From Chaetoceros tenuissimus (Eukaryota > Bacillariophyta > Thalassiosirophyceae > Chaetocerotales > Chaetocerotaceae), in contig BLLK01000062.1 in NCBI GenBank assembly GCA_021927905.1, positions 682,001-746,000 on the forward strand: DNA of 64,000 nt, in the 5' to 3' direction. Made by a program: the position numbers and the translations under genes. The notes under the pieces were generated by a model. That model had not been told where the DNA came from. It saw only the letters and a program-made list of their open reading frames with translations, and did no database searches. Positions 53,338 to 64,000 of the stretch are shown one piece after another (position 1 is the first letter of the stretch; each line of letters opens with the position of its first letter).

Positions 53338-56300
53338 ATGTTTCGGCGAAAGAAGCAAAGCAATGGGGATCTAAGTTCTCCTCCCCCTCTCATAGAATTA
53401 CAAGATAACATAGCTGCACTTAATGACTTGTTATCAGAAACCAAAGTGAGAGTACAAGTTACTGGCCGCAAACCAAATGATTGTACAAAATATATAAAAT
53501 TAGATATAGATACTGAAGATAGAATGGTGGAGCTTATACGGCGAATAGCGGAACTAGCAGTACAAGGAGAACAAAAGGCTGCAAGTTTGGCTGCGGCTGA
53601 AGAAGATGCAAATTCCGTCTTGACTGGTGGTTCGTCTAGGATGAATGGCAGTGTTGCATCTGTACACTCAGACCATAGCATACATGCAAATGCAGTTTTT
53701 GAATATTTTTGTGAGCAAAATGTAGTATCCATGATTATTGATATAGCAACAGGAATTGCCTTTATTGATGATAATGATGAAGGGGATGTGATGAAAATGG
53801 AATCTCTAGAGTTTGGGGCGACGATTAAGAGTTCAGACACAGATGAAGCGTTGGCAGGTAGTGGGTCTTTTGATTCACACTGGAAACCATATGGGGATTC
53901 ATTTGTTCCATTGGCTGTAGCACCTACAAGGATAGCGGTACAAGCTATTCAAGCCATGTCCATCTTGATTCAGAATGTGAAGATGACGACTTCATTGTAT
54001 TTGATTCTATCCAATCCAAAATTAAAGGACCTGATCAACATTAGATTAGATGCATACGATGTCGCTGAAAAAGATTATGTTGAAAGTGATGACTATAGTC
54101 ACTATAGTGGGAGTCAAGTCAGGGACGATAACAATCATGCAGCTACTGCTGATATTTTTGAATTGACAAACATTTTTGTCACCTTTTTGAAATCCATGGC
54201 AATGAAAATGAATCCTGAAACACTGCAGTTTTTCTTGAGCTATCCATTACATAAAGGTAGAAGACCGAATGGAAATGGAAGTAGATCAGATCCACAATTT
54301 TATGAAGATGTCAAGTTTCCTTTGTATGAGAGAGCCTTACAATTTTGTACTCCCGACGTTGAAACTTTTGTAAGAACCACTGCTATGAACATTTGTTTAA
54401 ACATACTTCGATTGGCAACAGAGGGAGACCCACTTTTACCAGAATTGAATAGCATCGAAGTTGATGACACGCTGGATAAACGGTGGAGTGCAATGGAATT
54501 TGTTGACCATGAAGATGATAGACCCGATCGCAAAACAAATCCAAATTCCACTTCAGAGCTACCCTTCAAGGAACGTTTGACCATTTCTCATTTTGTATGT
54601 GAGCCATCGAGGGTTCAGCAGTTATCTTCAGGTATTTTTACACAATTAGCAAGTTTATGTGGAAAAATAGAAGAGGCTGTTAGAAAAATAGAGAAAATTG
54701 ACCATGCACTCTCTGTTTGCTTTGTTACTATTGATAAGGCAAAAGAGAATCCTTTCCCAGCAAATGACGGTGACTCAGGCATTTCAGGTGGAGATCCTTC
54801 TGCTAAAATTCCAATAGATATCGAAAAGGAGGAGAAGAAAATAGAGACTCTACAGTCAGAAAGGATCAAAGTTGTCAAGCATTTTCATGGTGATATCGTA
54901 TCAGACTTTCAAGACGAATTATACCTTCTAGAAGATCTACTCAAAGTTGGACTGATACCACTTAATGAACAAATCATTGAAATGATGTTTCCTACGGTTA
55001 TATATCCACTGATTCTAACTCCACTTCATAACTTCATCAGACAAAACAATCGTGAAGGAGAAAGAGAGCAGTCGGCATTTGGGGGCAGTTTTATAAAACA
55101 CATGTCTAGGCCAGTTACTCCTAACATTCCGAATAGCGAGTCAGACTCATCACTGGCTAAATCAGCCCTATTTGTAATTGCGTCCATTTTTCACTACATC
55201 AAGCATGACGTTCTCTTGAACCTCCTTACAACGGTCCTCTTGCATCCACTTTGCCCAGAGGTATCCAATGCAACTTCTCTTGAACAAATGTACCTTAGTA
55301 TATCCTACAAAGATGAACAAGAGTATACTCATATCAAAACAGATACGTACCAAAAGGAGAATAATGTGAATCTTTACTCCTTTGGTCGACAAAATGATGG
55401 TTCGGTCGAAGCGGGTTCTAGAACAAATTCGCGGCAAAGTTGTATGTTTGTTTTTACTCCCATTCTGACGGACATATTTCAGTGGTCAATGAACATGACA
55501 CCAAAATTGGACACACCTCAAGAAAATTTGAAAGTTAACAAATATCGAAGGACGTTACTGTCGTGCCTTTCAGGTACTGATGGGATGGGGGAGTTGCAAT
55601 CACTTGCTATTTATGCTATAGATGCGATTGTATCTACAATGAGTAAAGATGTACTCAATAATGTAGTCCTTGCAGCAAAGGTCCATGAAGATATCGAATT
55701 TCGTTCAAATCCTTCCTTAAGTGATGGTGATGAATCTATTACTTCTGAATCTACCAGCTTTTCACAGTCTACTTCCAAATATATGATTGAATTCATAGCT
55801 AGTTTATGCGTGAGTGCAATATCAGCTTCGGTCACTTTCGATGGTAAGTCATACAATAAAATTCGCCGGATTTTTCATTTATATGAAAACTAATTTTATA
55901 TCTCAATAAAAGGAATGTGGAGTCTTCGTTACAGCCCTATCGCTGCTCATGCAATATATTGTTCAAGTTTGATAGACTATAGTGTCAAAGATACTGCAAC
56001 TAAATTGATTAGGCATAGAAGATTTGAAGCAGGAAAATTTTTGGACCAAACCCCATCAAGACTGAAAAGGTTCTCGAAAGATAATGATAAAGAAATAGAT
56101 TCTGACTTGATGATGGACCGCGTATTTTTCGATCCTTTTTGTGACGGAGATACTTTCGTTGTTGAGAATACAAGCCGAAGACCTGGTGAAGGTCCTGGAA
56201 ATCTATGGGATGGTCCAGCATATATCGATGTCATGAAGGACGGAAATATTTTACTAATGGCAAAACAGATATGTGAAGACATTTCTGCTAAACACATAAT

Positions 56301-57208
56301 AGGTCATGACTGCGAGGAACTTTCATATAGATGTGGGGCTAACAGTGCAGTTTCCTATATTCGACTTGGTAAGTTTCACTGTGGAGTCAAATGGTTCACC
56401 ACTGCTTTCGTTTACCAGCGATACTAACATCATTTGCATATTGTTTGATTGTTTGGCTTTCTTTATTGAAGATGCATTTTTCACTTTACTTAAGGATAAA
56501 TTGGAGACAAATAACCTCGAGCTAGAGAAGGGATATAAAGGAGTGGCTGCAATATCTCGTTGCAGCACTAAAATATTGGAATCTAGAAAGCAAGGGGAGT
56601 TATACGCTGCTTCCCCAGTATCTGAAGCTTTGAGCAATCTTTTGTTTGACGAAGATGTCTCTTCTTCGGCAAATTCAAATGGACTTGTACCTAAACCAGG
56701 TGATATCGTTGAGCTCGTAGGAAGGAAGCCTTTCCCTTGTGTATGTGAGGTCACCGAAGAGAACCAATCATTGATTACCGATGGTTCATCATGTGTCGAA
56801 GCTGATGGTGTTAAGTGGCAGTCTTTGTACCTTGTTATGCTCAAGAAGCATATGATTCTGGCGGAATTGGTGCAAGGTGATTCTGGAGGATTTGGTCGCA
56901 TTGTATCAATATGTCCATTATGTTGCCTGATGGCAGAGAATCATCGAACATTAGACACCGATTCGTCTGCACAGCGTCTTCTACTCACTCATTTTTCTCC
57001 TGAAAAAGATGTACCGAATCTTTTCACAGCTGAAAAATTAGACAGTCCGCGAGAAATAGACGAGACTAGAACCATTCGATCTACTTTAGATATCTGGTTT
57101 GAAGATACCCAAAGCGCTACCAAGTCCCACAAATCTCTATGTTCAAAGATTTATCGAGCAAGAATTGAACGCGGCAAAAAGATACGACAGCTTCTAGTTC
57201 AAAGATGA
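53338..57208 (+). CDS. CLEC16A/Gop-1 homologue with FPL domain
   Basis: Exons are 53338..55843, 55913..56368 and 56472..57208, giving 1232 residues. The ATG at 53338 is used because the longer frame begins at TTG. The FPL region spans about residues 115-360: VFEYFCEQNVVSMIIDIA, VQAIQAMSILIQNVKMTTSL, YLILSNPKLKDLINIRLD, FVTFLKSMAMKMNPETLQFF and TFVRTTAMNICLNILRLA, which match the CLEC16A pattern of helical repeats. A Gly/Ser/Asp-rich insert lies at 130-190. The rest is helical with no named domain. CLEC16A and plant TT9 act in endosome and autophagy traffic, in animals with an E3 ligase. Length is near the human protein (about 1050). The junctions FDG-MWSLRY and IRL-DAFFTL are in frame. Confidence 0.85.
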
Positions 57209-58568
57209 GCTAATGATAACATATAGATTTCAGTTTGAAATAATTATTGTGTAGGCATCTATTCTTGTTTTCCAGCAGGTCTTTCCTCGTGTTCTTCGTA
57301 GTAATGAGCAGGCATTACATTTGAAGTAGATGTAAGGTTCACTTGGTTTTCGTTACAAGCGAAGCAACATGCCAATTGACACTTCAATTCTTTCCAAAGG
57401 AATGGATAGGGTAAAAGCGACCCTGAGTCGTAGGGCTCGAGTCAAACTAAAAATTAGAATATGAAATTACTATTGCTCCTTGCTGGACAAGAAGCAATAG
57501 CCTATTCCTGTAAACACGATATTTATATATAATCCCATTCATATTCAACCCGTAATTATTTCAAATCCGTTGATAACTCAATTCTTTCAATGTTACGTAA
57601 ACATGTCACCTACATTTTGAGACTGATCAATTTCAAATTATTACAAAACGAGGAGAAGAGTTCCTTTGATATGAAAATGAGTAATAAAGTGTTTCTCTTT
57701 ATCAGATCTCTATTGCATAGTTTCATACTTCCTTGTGATTGGAGATGATTTGTAATGTTGACAAGATTTGAATTATGACGCTGACAAGGATCAAGACCAA
57801 GTTTATCCAGAATTTCAGATAACGTTAAAATCTATCCACCTCCACTACCCTTTTGGAAAGCATGACGAGTATTTTTCATACCGATGAGATTTTGGTACCA
57901 TGTTCGCCTCTTTTGTTCGCCCTAAAGATTGGATAGGGATATTGATCAGTTCGAAATTTTTCTTGACCAACTTTTGGCCAATTTTATACCTCACTTTTTT
58001 CATGGCACTCTCCCCACCGACTTTGGCTCCGTCGCCCTACTTTGAAGGGAACATGTGCTCTATAGCCTAATGAGTCTGAAAGTGAGGTAGGAAGAGATGA
58101 AACTGCTAAACTGAATAAAAGTCTCGATTATTTTTTGGCCAATGTATTGACTGATTATGGAAAATAATGATACGAGATGATTTGAAGAAAGTCAAGTGCA
58201 CGAACATTCTGTATGAAATTGAAGTTATATGACAAGATCAAAGAGAAGAAGCAATTAATTGATTTGAATGATGCAGAGCCCACACGATCCAATCAGAATA
58301 TGAGTTTGAGATACTACAATTGCTAGGAAAAGGATAAGTAATGAAGATATGACACTGAATTACAAAATGGTGTTGGTGGTGGGTATGGAGGCATTTTCAC
58401 AAATGAAGATATTTGTCGTATATATCACAAGGATTAGATTATCAGGTATAGTATTACCCTTACTCAGCCAACAGGTATCTTTTATAACTCACTATCCCCC
58501 TACAAATCAACTGAATCAAGTCAGCTGCACCTGAAAGGGTTGAAGAAGAGACAAAGAGCATCCGCAAA
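57209..58568. other. Gene-poor region between CLEC16A and the retrotransposon
   Basis: About 1.4 kb, AT-rich. On the minus strand 57441..57259 is open for 60 codons and looks protein-like. I found no clear poly-A or poly-T tail or target-site duplication for the retrotransposon here, although its 3' end must lie near the right part. Confidence 0.5.
57259..57441 (-). other. Possible terminal exon or gene fragment
   Basis: The frame is open for 60 codons to a TAG at 57261..57259 and has no ATG at its start. The text reads like a real protein end: YDSGSLLPYPFLWKELKCQ, then ACCFACNENQ and MPAHYYEEHEERPAGKQE. An acceptor-like CTCGAG or TTTTTAG lies just upstream. No upstream exon could be fixed. 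It may be a last exon, a relic, or chance. Confidence 0.35.
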
Positions 58569-58593
58569 GGTTAGTCCCCGCAGGGATCTAACC
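58569..58593 (-). ncRNA. Stem-loop in the retrotransposon 3' UTR
   Basis: Read on the element's strand, GGTTAGATCCCTGCGGGGACTAACC (25 nt, positions 58593-58569) folds with GGTTAG/CTAACC as outer stem and CCC/GGG inside. It lies about 30 bases after the ORF stop. Many LINE-type elements carry such a structure near the 3' end for template recognition by their reverse transcriptase. No RNA gene family is implied. Confidence 0.5.
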
Positions 58594-58621
58594 CTGAGAT
58601 GTCTTGTAAAGAACGAACCGA

Positions 58622-61600
58622 CTATGTAACTCCAAGTGGAGTGAGACCCACCCACTCTCTCAAAAGATCGTCATGTGTGAAGTTATCCAACGGAGTATCA
58701 TCATCTAGTTCCCTTGCCGATCGTATGAGCAAAAACCAAGCCTTCTTTTTCTGTGTAGTATCCTTAAGCAATATATCCAGGTCACGTTTAAAGAATTTCC
58801 CATATTTCCTTCCATCCAACGTTCGCAATCCTCTCCGATGTTCAACCACTATTGCATCCTCCAATTCATCCAGTCCCCTTAACTCATCCGCTGTGGAAGT
58901 CTCGTGTAGACATGAATTTCTATAGGTCCACAGCTTGTATACAATGTCCCAGAGTTTACAAGCCATTTGTTTTCCCCATGCTATCCCTGTCCTACGAGAT
59001 TTTACCTCAGCATAATGATCATGTTGGAACATAATGAGACTCTTGTGGAAAAAGCCCATCAATGTTCCAAACCAGCCCAGTCCATTTTGAGCAATTGCTA
59101 TCTGTATAAAGTCCTGGCGAGGGCTAAAATTAATAGTACCTTTCTCCGGATCTTTAAACCAGCTACTCAAACCGCATAAAATAAAGTCCCTTATCTGTGG
59201 ATGTGTATCTACCTTCCTCATATGTATTTCTAGCTCATCCAACAGCGATATTATGATGTCCTCATGCTCCAGACATGTAAGAAAGTGTAACAGGTCTTCC
59301 TCTTCCATTTTACAACAAGGGCAAGTTGCCTGTTTTGCGTGATTCCTTCGTGCCAGAACCGATCCCACTGGTAGGTCATTTGCCAAAACTTTTGTAATAA
59401 ATCTATTCTGTTTAAATGACCTACTCTTCCGAGCTCTTTCCACGCATGTCCATTGGATCTGCGTTCTAATCACCTCCACCGGTAGCTCTAACAAGCTACT
59501 CAGGTATTGATGAACTTGCCGTTTCTCTAAGCAATCTTGAATAGAAAAGTTAAGATTCGAGACAATGACATCCTTTCCAATGCGTATCAGCCCTAATCCT
59601 ACTTCTCTATGCAGGTCTTGAGCTATTGGCCTACTTTTTTCATTGATCGCAATCTCTTTCGCCCAATGGTCAACCTTAGTGTTCAGGTGTTCAAGGAAAG
59701 TCAAGGGACGATGTAGCTTATCAGCATGTCCTTTCACCCGAGTTGGTATTGGCTGCACTAAACTCTTTTCCCACAGATCTATATTAGAGGTAATCAAATC
59801 GATACTCTTCATGGATGATTTTACATAGTCCCTTTTCCACCATAAGGAGTCTACTGCTTTATCATTATCGCTAGCAACCACGATGCAAGAAGTTGTCTGG
59901 CCGAGACTAGGTGCCAAAGCTACCAAACAGGTAGCAATTCCTGTTAACGATGCCACTTCACCTCTATATGAGTTCTTATCTCTATCCAGGCCTGGTACCA
60001 CTCCTCCTCCCTTTATCCACTGAGATCCATCTGCGCTAGAGATCACCCAAGCTCCTGTACAAATGCTGTAAATTTCAAAGTATGATCCATCTCCCACAGC
60101 CACCGCAGTACCATTCTTTATATCCTCAAGCACCTTATCAATTTTATCTGTTGCCTCAATAAACCTAAACATCCAAGGTACTAGGGGTCTATCTATGCTG
60201 TAGCCATTTATCTTCCGTTTGTACTTCTTCATCATCGGAACTCCCCATTTATCTGTAGAATCCACCAATAGATTGTTACTACTCCACTCTACTGTCGCGC
60301 GTCTCATATTGTGCCTATTATTAGGACAAAGAGCCACTCCTGCCGAAGTATATCCTGTATGTTCAGTTTGAATTTTGGCATACATCGTCCAATCTTCTCC
60401 ATCCAGGAAGCAGAGCCATTGATAATCCTCGGTAACGAACCAATCCCAGTTATCCAGCCAATCCTGATCATCCTTTACAATCCAATCTCCAAGCATAACA
60501 TTATTTGTTCCCTGTGGGAATATCCTGAAAATGAAATTCATCCAGGTATCCCACTCATGTCTTTCTACACTATGTGACCGAGGCCATACAAACTTATTTC
60601 TTTGTCCTCTGAACTTGGATCTATGATAGAACACTCTATTCAGCTTTGTTCCGCTAGCGTTGCACAAATCACTAATTGAAACCAAGTTGTTATGCATTCT
60701 AACAGCGTTTATGTGCGCCAGCTGTGTACCTCTGTACCCAGCTGCATATGCTACTTGCATAATAGACTTGTCACCTTGTCTAGCTGGTTCCAATTGGTAG
60801 TGCTTCACTTTGGCCTGAATCCTATTTTCCTTCATAAAGTTCAAGGTATATGAAATCCAGGAGTGCTTGGCGCAGTATTCTAAACCGATTTTCATATTCA
60901 TTGACGCAGTGATATCCCCATACAGCCCCATCTCCAATACCATCGCCTGTACATTAGACTGTAGCAGGTCCTGTGTAGGAGATTGTTTCCAGTGATGAAA
61001 CAAGAGAGCCGAGACCTTTACCACACCACACCTTAGGTGCATACTAGTTGCCCCTGTTCCCAAATTAGCTACACTTGCATCCCTTAGAGTGGTTATCAAA
61101 TTCGCACTATACCCTGCTCTCTGCAGAGACAACCTCGTTGCTGATGTCATAATCTTAGTACAGTTCTCTTTTGTGAAAGTATTTGGAAGTAGCACATACT
61201 CCACCTTTCTGCAAATTGTAGAGCAATACGCATTCCATGACAGCTCCGCAGAACATCTACCTTTGCGGAGTTTACTCGCCCATTCAGTCACAGCTTTAGA
61301 GGATTCTGCAACTTGTCTCTCATTATTTCCATCCATCGCCATCCAGACTCCCAGCATTTCCTGTGCATCCGAGCATTTCAGTCGCTGTAAAATGACCTTC
61401 TTATTCTTGTCATTCCGAATAGACAAGACCATATCACCCACATCTGGATCAAATGCTTTCCAGTTACCTTTATGTCTCTTATAATCAATCAAGGTATAGT
61501 AGGTCTTCTTGGTCTCGAGGGCTCCTCCTGTCACTTCCATCAGATCCCTCCATTGATCAAGTAAATCCTGCATTTTCCCCATTACTTCCTCTGCATCGTC

Positions 61601-64000
61601 TCCCGATTGGATGAGGTCAGCGTCATCTACAAATGCAAATCCCAGCAACTGAAAGGTTTCTTTAGATAGACACATACAGAAACTGTCACAGAAACCTTGT
61701 TTCCGTAAAATAGTAAAGATAACTGAACTCAAAATGGACCATATAACCGGGCCAGCAGCGTTCCCTTGTAGCACTCCTTGTGGCGCGTTTCTCCATCCCG
61801 TGTAAGAACTTCCTCCATACGAGCCTTTGGACTCTCCAAAAGCTGTACATGTTCTATGTACCATCTTCTGAATGGTTTCAAACATCGCAAACACTTTAGT
61901 TTTCGAAACTCCGACCCTTAGTAAGGCTAGTGTAGCTGCCGAATGTACTATTCTATCATAACAGCCTGTAAGGTCCGACATTGCTAATGACCAGCATTTC
62001 CTGTCATATTGTCGTTGATCCAGAGTCAGCCTTCTATTCAAAGCATGGTCCTTACAGTCTCTACCCGGCCTGCTATATTGTTCCGGAGCTATTGCACCTT
62101 TTTGAATTGCCAAATAAATTGCTTCCTTTTGCATAGTTTTATTGTGCTGATTGAAATCTGGTGCAAGTATCCCGAGAGTACGTAATTTCTCGATACGAAA
62201 TTCCATTAACTTCTTCAGAATCATCAAGTCCAAACATGTTTTCCATCTTTCAGGAGAGTATCCCGAGAGTACAGGGATTTCGGCACGCATAAACAGAATT
62301 GTACGCAGCAGCTCACTTTTCATAGCTGCTTTAAAATGCCCCAGATGTTGAGCGTACGTACACGTTTTCTCTTTGCGTATATTATACCCTCTCACAAAGT
62401 TGGCAAAGTGATCTTCCAAAGAATCCTCATAAGGGGGAACTTCAATCTCATCTAATTCTTTACAAGCCTCTATGAACTCTCTCGTGGATTGAGAAGTGCC
62501 TTCCGGGAAGATAAAGGTGCCATCCAAAACCGAAGCCGTTGCTGGACCTTCTCCATAATTACCCAAAAGTTTTACATATTCTTGATCCAACAACTGGGAG
62601 CCACCTTCCGTCTGGTGGTACTTTTTCTCATTTTCATTCAGAATTACACGCTCCATATCCTCTTGCTTTGTGTACTCTTTCAGCGATCCATCTGGTTGAG
62701 TTACCCAGACCTTAGATGTGGATCCTGCTGAGTTTTTATTAAAAATGTGCTTCTGTATTATGGATGCCTCCTTTTGCTTCTCTCTCGCTAATTGAGATCT
62801 AATAATTGTCGCCAATCTCCCTTCTCCTGCTGCTTCTTTAGCTGCAGCCAGCTGATATCTATGGGAATAGTGCAAGCTTTTAGAATTCTTCTTCAATTCC
62901 TTCACTCGAGCTCTGGCCTTAGCCCTTTCTATCGCAACTTCTTCCACTGACAGTTCCTTATATACTATTCCCAGTCTCCTTTGCATGTTGATCATCGTCC
63001 TTGCATGAATGAATTTCTCCTTCTTAACTCGTGAATATCTCTTGTTCCAGTAATCTCGTATCTGCATTGCTTTGTCAAGTATAGCACTATGAGGATGTTT
63101 GTTCTTGTGAAGTTTCCTGCATGATTTTTCTGCTTCCTCTTGACACTGAACAATTTCTCTATCAATTGCTTCATACTCTCTCTGTAAATGTGCGGGTAAC
63201 GGATACACTGCATTGTTATACACTTGTTCAATTCTCTGAAAAATTCCAGCCTCCAACATGAGCACCTCCAGCTTCTCCACGTATCGTTGCACCACTCGTG
63301 GATCTTTCAGCACCAGCCTTCTAGCATCTGGTGGAACAAACTTTGGCTGTGAACAGTTCAGCTTCTCCTTGCATACATCCATCCAAATTCCCCTATGGTC
63401 ACTACCCAACTTAGAGAATGACAAGAATCCACAATATTCTGCTTCCAATTCTTCCGGACCAAATATTGCATCGATAGGATCATTCTTTGATTTCTTACAT
63501 GTACGTGGTAATTTGCCATGCTTCTTTGCAATCAAATCCGCCAGTCCTCTAAGTTCCATCCATTCCACTACCTCTGAGTACTCTGAGTTAAAGTCCCCCA
63601 TGACAAAGACCTTTCTCCCCATTTCTTGCAGCTCTTTAATCCTGATGTCCAAATCAATCCAAAAGAGTTTCCTTGGATCCCTATCTGCTTCTGGAGGTAT
63701 ATAGTGAACATGCTCTTCGTCTCGAATATCACCATGCTGATTGATATAGACTTGTTGCTGTGCCGGCACTCCTTCTTCACCCGACTTGCTAGCATTGGGA
63801 CAGTAGCAGGTGATGAACGTAGACTTGGTGCCTTCCTTCCCGTTAATGGTCATTTCCGTCCATCTTCCAAGACCTCTAGGATCTCTGTTCTTAAGCTTCC
63901 CATGGACGCTAGCTGTAATATCACCTACACAGACCATCGCTGTTCCTCCCCACTGTAATTCTCTCCGTTGAGGTATTTGTCTATTATTCGCCACCACTGC
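58622..64000 (-). CDS. LINE ORF2-like polyprotein: APE endonuclease, RT, RNase H (partial)
   Basis: 1792 codons are open to the window edge with no true start; residue numbers here count from 63997. The endonuclease/exonuclease/phosphatase domain is at about 1-205: FITCYCPNAS, VFVMGDFNSEY, SKNDPIDAIFGP and LGSDHRGIWMD give the DFN and SDH motifs. A long basic, helical linker follows. The reverse transcriptase is at about 560-860: MSDLTGCYDRI (motif A), APQGVLQGNAAGPVIWS (motif B) and FAFVDDADLIQSGD (motif C, with the catalytic DD near 789). RNase H is at about 1295-1440: VGDGSYFEIY, YRGEVASLTG, VVASDNDKAVD and VKGHADKLH with the D-E-D-H set. A zinc-binding TCPCCKMEEEDLLHFLTC near 1557 closes the conserved part. 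All catalytic residues are present. Confidence 0.88.
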   Translation of the reverse strand, partial: AVVANNRQIPQRRELQWGGTAMVCVGDITASVHGKLKNRDPRGLGRWTEMTINGKEGTKSTFITCYCPNASKSGEEGVPAQQQVYINQHGDIRDEEHVHYIPPEADRDPRKLFWIDLDIRIKELQEMGRKVFVMGDFNSEYSEVVEWMELRGLADLIAKKHGKLPRTCKKSKNDPIDAIFGPEELEAEYCGFLSFSKLGSDHRGIWMDVCKEKLNCSQPKFVPPDARRLVLKDPRVVQRYVEKLEVLMLEAGIFQRIEQVYNNAVYPLPAHLQREYEAIDREIVQCQEEAEKSCRKLHKNKHPHSAILDKAMQIRDYWNKRYSRVKKEKFIHARTMINMQRRLGIVYKELSVEEVAIERAKARARVKELKKNSKSLHYSHRYQLAAAKEAAGEGRLATIIRSQLAREKQKEASIIQKHIFNKNSAGSTSKVWVTQPDGSLKEYTKQEDMERVILNENEKKYHQTEGGSQLLDQEYVKLLGNYGEGPATASVLDGTFIFPEGTSQSTREFIEACKELDEIEVPPYEDSLEDHFANFVRGYNIRKEKTCTYAQHLGHFKAAMKSELLRTILFMRAEIPVLSGYSPERWKTCLDLMILKKLMEFRIEKLRTLGILAPDFNQHNKTMQKEAIYLAIQKGAIAPEQYSRPGRDCKDHALNRRLTLDQRQYDRKCWSLAMSDLTGCYDRIVHSAATLALLRVGVSKTKVFAMFETIQKMVHRTCTAFGESKGSYGGSSYTGWRNAPQGVLQGNAAGPVIWSILSSVIFTILRKQGFCDSFCMCLSKETFQLLGFAFVDDADLIQSGDDAEEVMGKMQDLLDQWRDLMEVTGGALETKKTYYTLIDYKRHKGNWKAFDPDVGDMVLSIRNDKNKKVILQRLKCSDAQEMLGVWMAMDGNNERQVAESSKAVTEWASKLRKGRCSAELSWNAYCSTICRKVEYVLLPNTFTKENCTKIMTSATRLSLQRAGYSANLITTLRDASVANLGTGATSMHLRCGVVKVSALLFHHWKQSPTQDLLQSNVQAMVLEMGLYGDITASMNMKIGLEYCAKHSWISYTLNFMKENRIQAKVKHYQLEPARQGDKSIMQVAYAAGYRGTQLAHINAVRMHNNLVSISDLCNASGTKLNRVFYHRSKFRGQRNKFVWPRSHSVERHEWDTWMNFIFRIFPQGTNNVMLGDWIVKDDQDWLDNWDWFVTEDYQWLCFLDGEDWTMYAKIQTEHTGYTSAGVALCPNNRHNMRRATVEWSSNNLLVDSTDKWGVPMMKKYKRKINGYSIDRPLVPWMFRFIEATDKIDKVLEDIKNGTAVAVGDGSYFEIYSICTGAWVISSADGSQWIKGGGVVPGLDRDKNSYRGEVASLTGIATCLVALAPSLGQTTSCIVVASDNDKAVDSLWWKRDYVKSSMKSIDLITSNIDLWEKSLVQPIPTRVKGHADKLHRPLTFLEHLNTKVDHWAKEIAINEKSRPIAQDLHREVGLGLIRIGKDVIVSNLNFSIQDCLEKRQVHQYLSSLLELPVEVIRTQIQWTCVERARKSRSFKQNRFITKVLANDLPVGSVLARRNHAKQATCPCCKMEEEDLLHFLTCLEHEDIIISLLDELEIHMRKVDTHPQIRDFILCGLSSWFKDPEKGTINFSPRQDFIQIAIAQNGLGWFGTLMGFFHKSLIMFQHDHYAEVKSRRTGIAWGKQMACKLWDIVYKLWTYRNSCLHETSTADELRGLDELEDAIVVEHRRGLRTLDGRKYGKFFKRDLDILLKDTTQKKKAWFLLIRSARELDDDTPLDNFTHDDLLREWVGLTPLGVT

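Larger units (their letters stand above)
58569..64000 (-). mobile_element. Non-LTR retrotransposon, intact ORF, 5' part outside the window
   Basis: Endonuclease, reverse transcriptase, RNase H and a zinc-knuckle region follow one another in a single unbroken frame on the minus strand. The order is that of APE-type LINEs with an RNase H, such as the I group. The absence of any stop over 5.3 kb means the copy is young or active. The 5' end continues to the right of the window. The 3' UTR begins at 58621 and includes the stem-loop; the exact 3' end is not fixed. Confidence 0.85.

Noticed and set aside
58569-58593. Hairpin considered as part of a tRNA gene
   Set aside because: There is no cloverleaf around it: no acceptor stem partner, anticodon arm or T-loop with proper spacing.

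Overview
This window looks like nuclear DNA of a diatom or a close stramenopile relative. Genes are compact, on both strands, and broken by a few short GT-AG introns of about 60-112 bp. Four proteins start with a signal peptide followed by an aromatic-residue cleavage motif (ADA-F, SLG-F, ADA-F, AAA-F), the bipartite plastid-targeting signal of algae with red-derived secondary plastids. The gene content is eukaryotic (PUS3, RRS1, GRWD1, PCNA, topoisomerase II, syntaxin 5, TBC1D24, CLEC16A). A centric diatom is my best guess; the species is not identified.

Layout. 1-4 kb: the likely end of an upstream gene, PUS3, and an ankyrin gene whose 5' end is tandemly duplicated. 4.4-10.2 kb: a three-member family of PH-like proteins, one on + and two on -, with decayed exon copies and coding-like repeats between them. 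10.5-15.2 kb: a secreted twin-SET protein, RRS1 and a small plastid-targeted protein. 15.9-18.8 kb: two almost identical ankyrin genes, head to head. 19.7-24.7 kb: a convergent pair of SH3BGRL/thioredoxin-fold genes, a TBC1D24-like TBC-TLDc gene and a plastid parvulin. 24.8-33 kb: GRWD1, a glycerophosphodiesterase-like membrane protein, a third ankyrin relative, syntaxin 5 and an Mpv17-like protein. 33-41.4 kb: a GATC-dense purine-rich tract, PCNA with E2F-like sites, a HAD-like plastid protein, a CaaX armadillo protein, a frameshifted EF-hand nitroreductase and an EDR2-C protein. 41.6-57.2 kb: organellar leucyl-tRNA synthetase, a TPR protein, topoisomerase II, an SF-assemblin-like protein and a CLEC16A homologue. 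57.2-64 kb: a gene-poor stretch, then an intact non-LTR retrotransposon running off the right edge.

Most genes are unlinked housekeeping functions: ribosome and tRNA maturation, DNA replication and topology, and membrane traffic. The more unusual content is the locally expanded families (PH-like trio, ankyrin pair and relative, SH3BGRL pair), the relics around them, several proteins with altered catalytic residues, and the retrotransposon. Exon joins were made by hand from splice consensus, frame and family similarity. Several open frames begin at TTG; where that was so I moved the start to the first plausible ATG.
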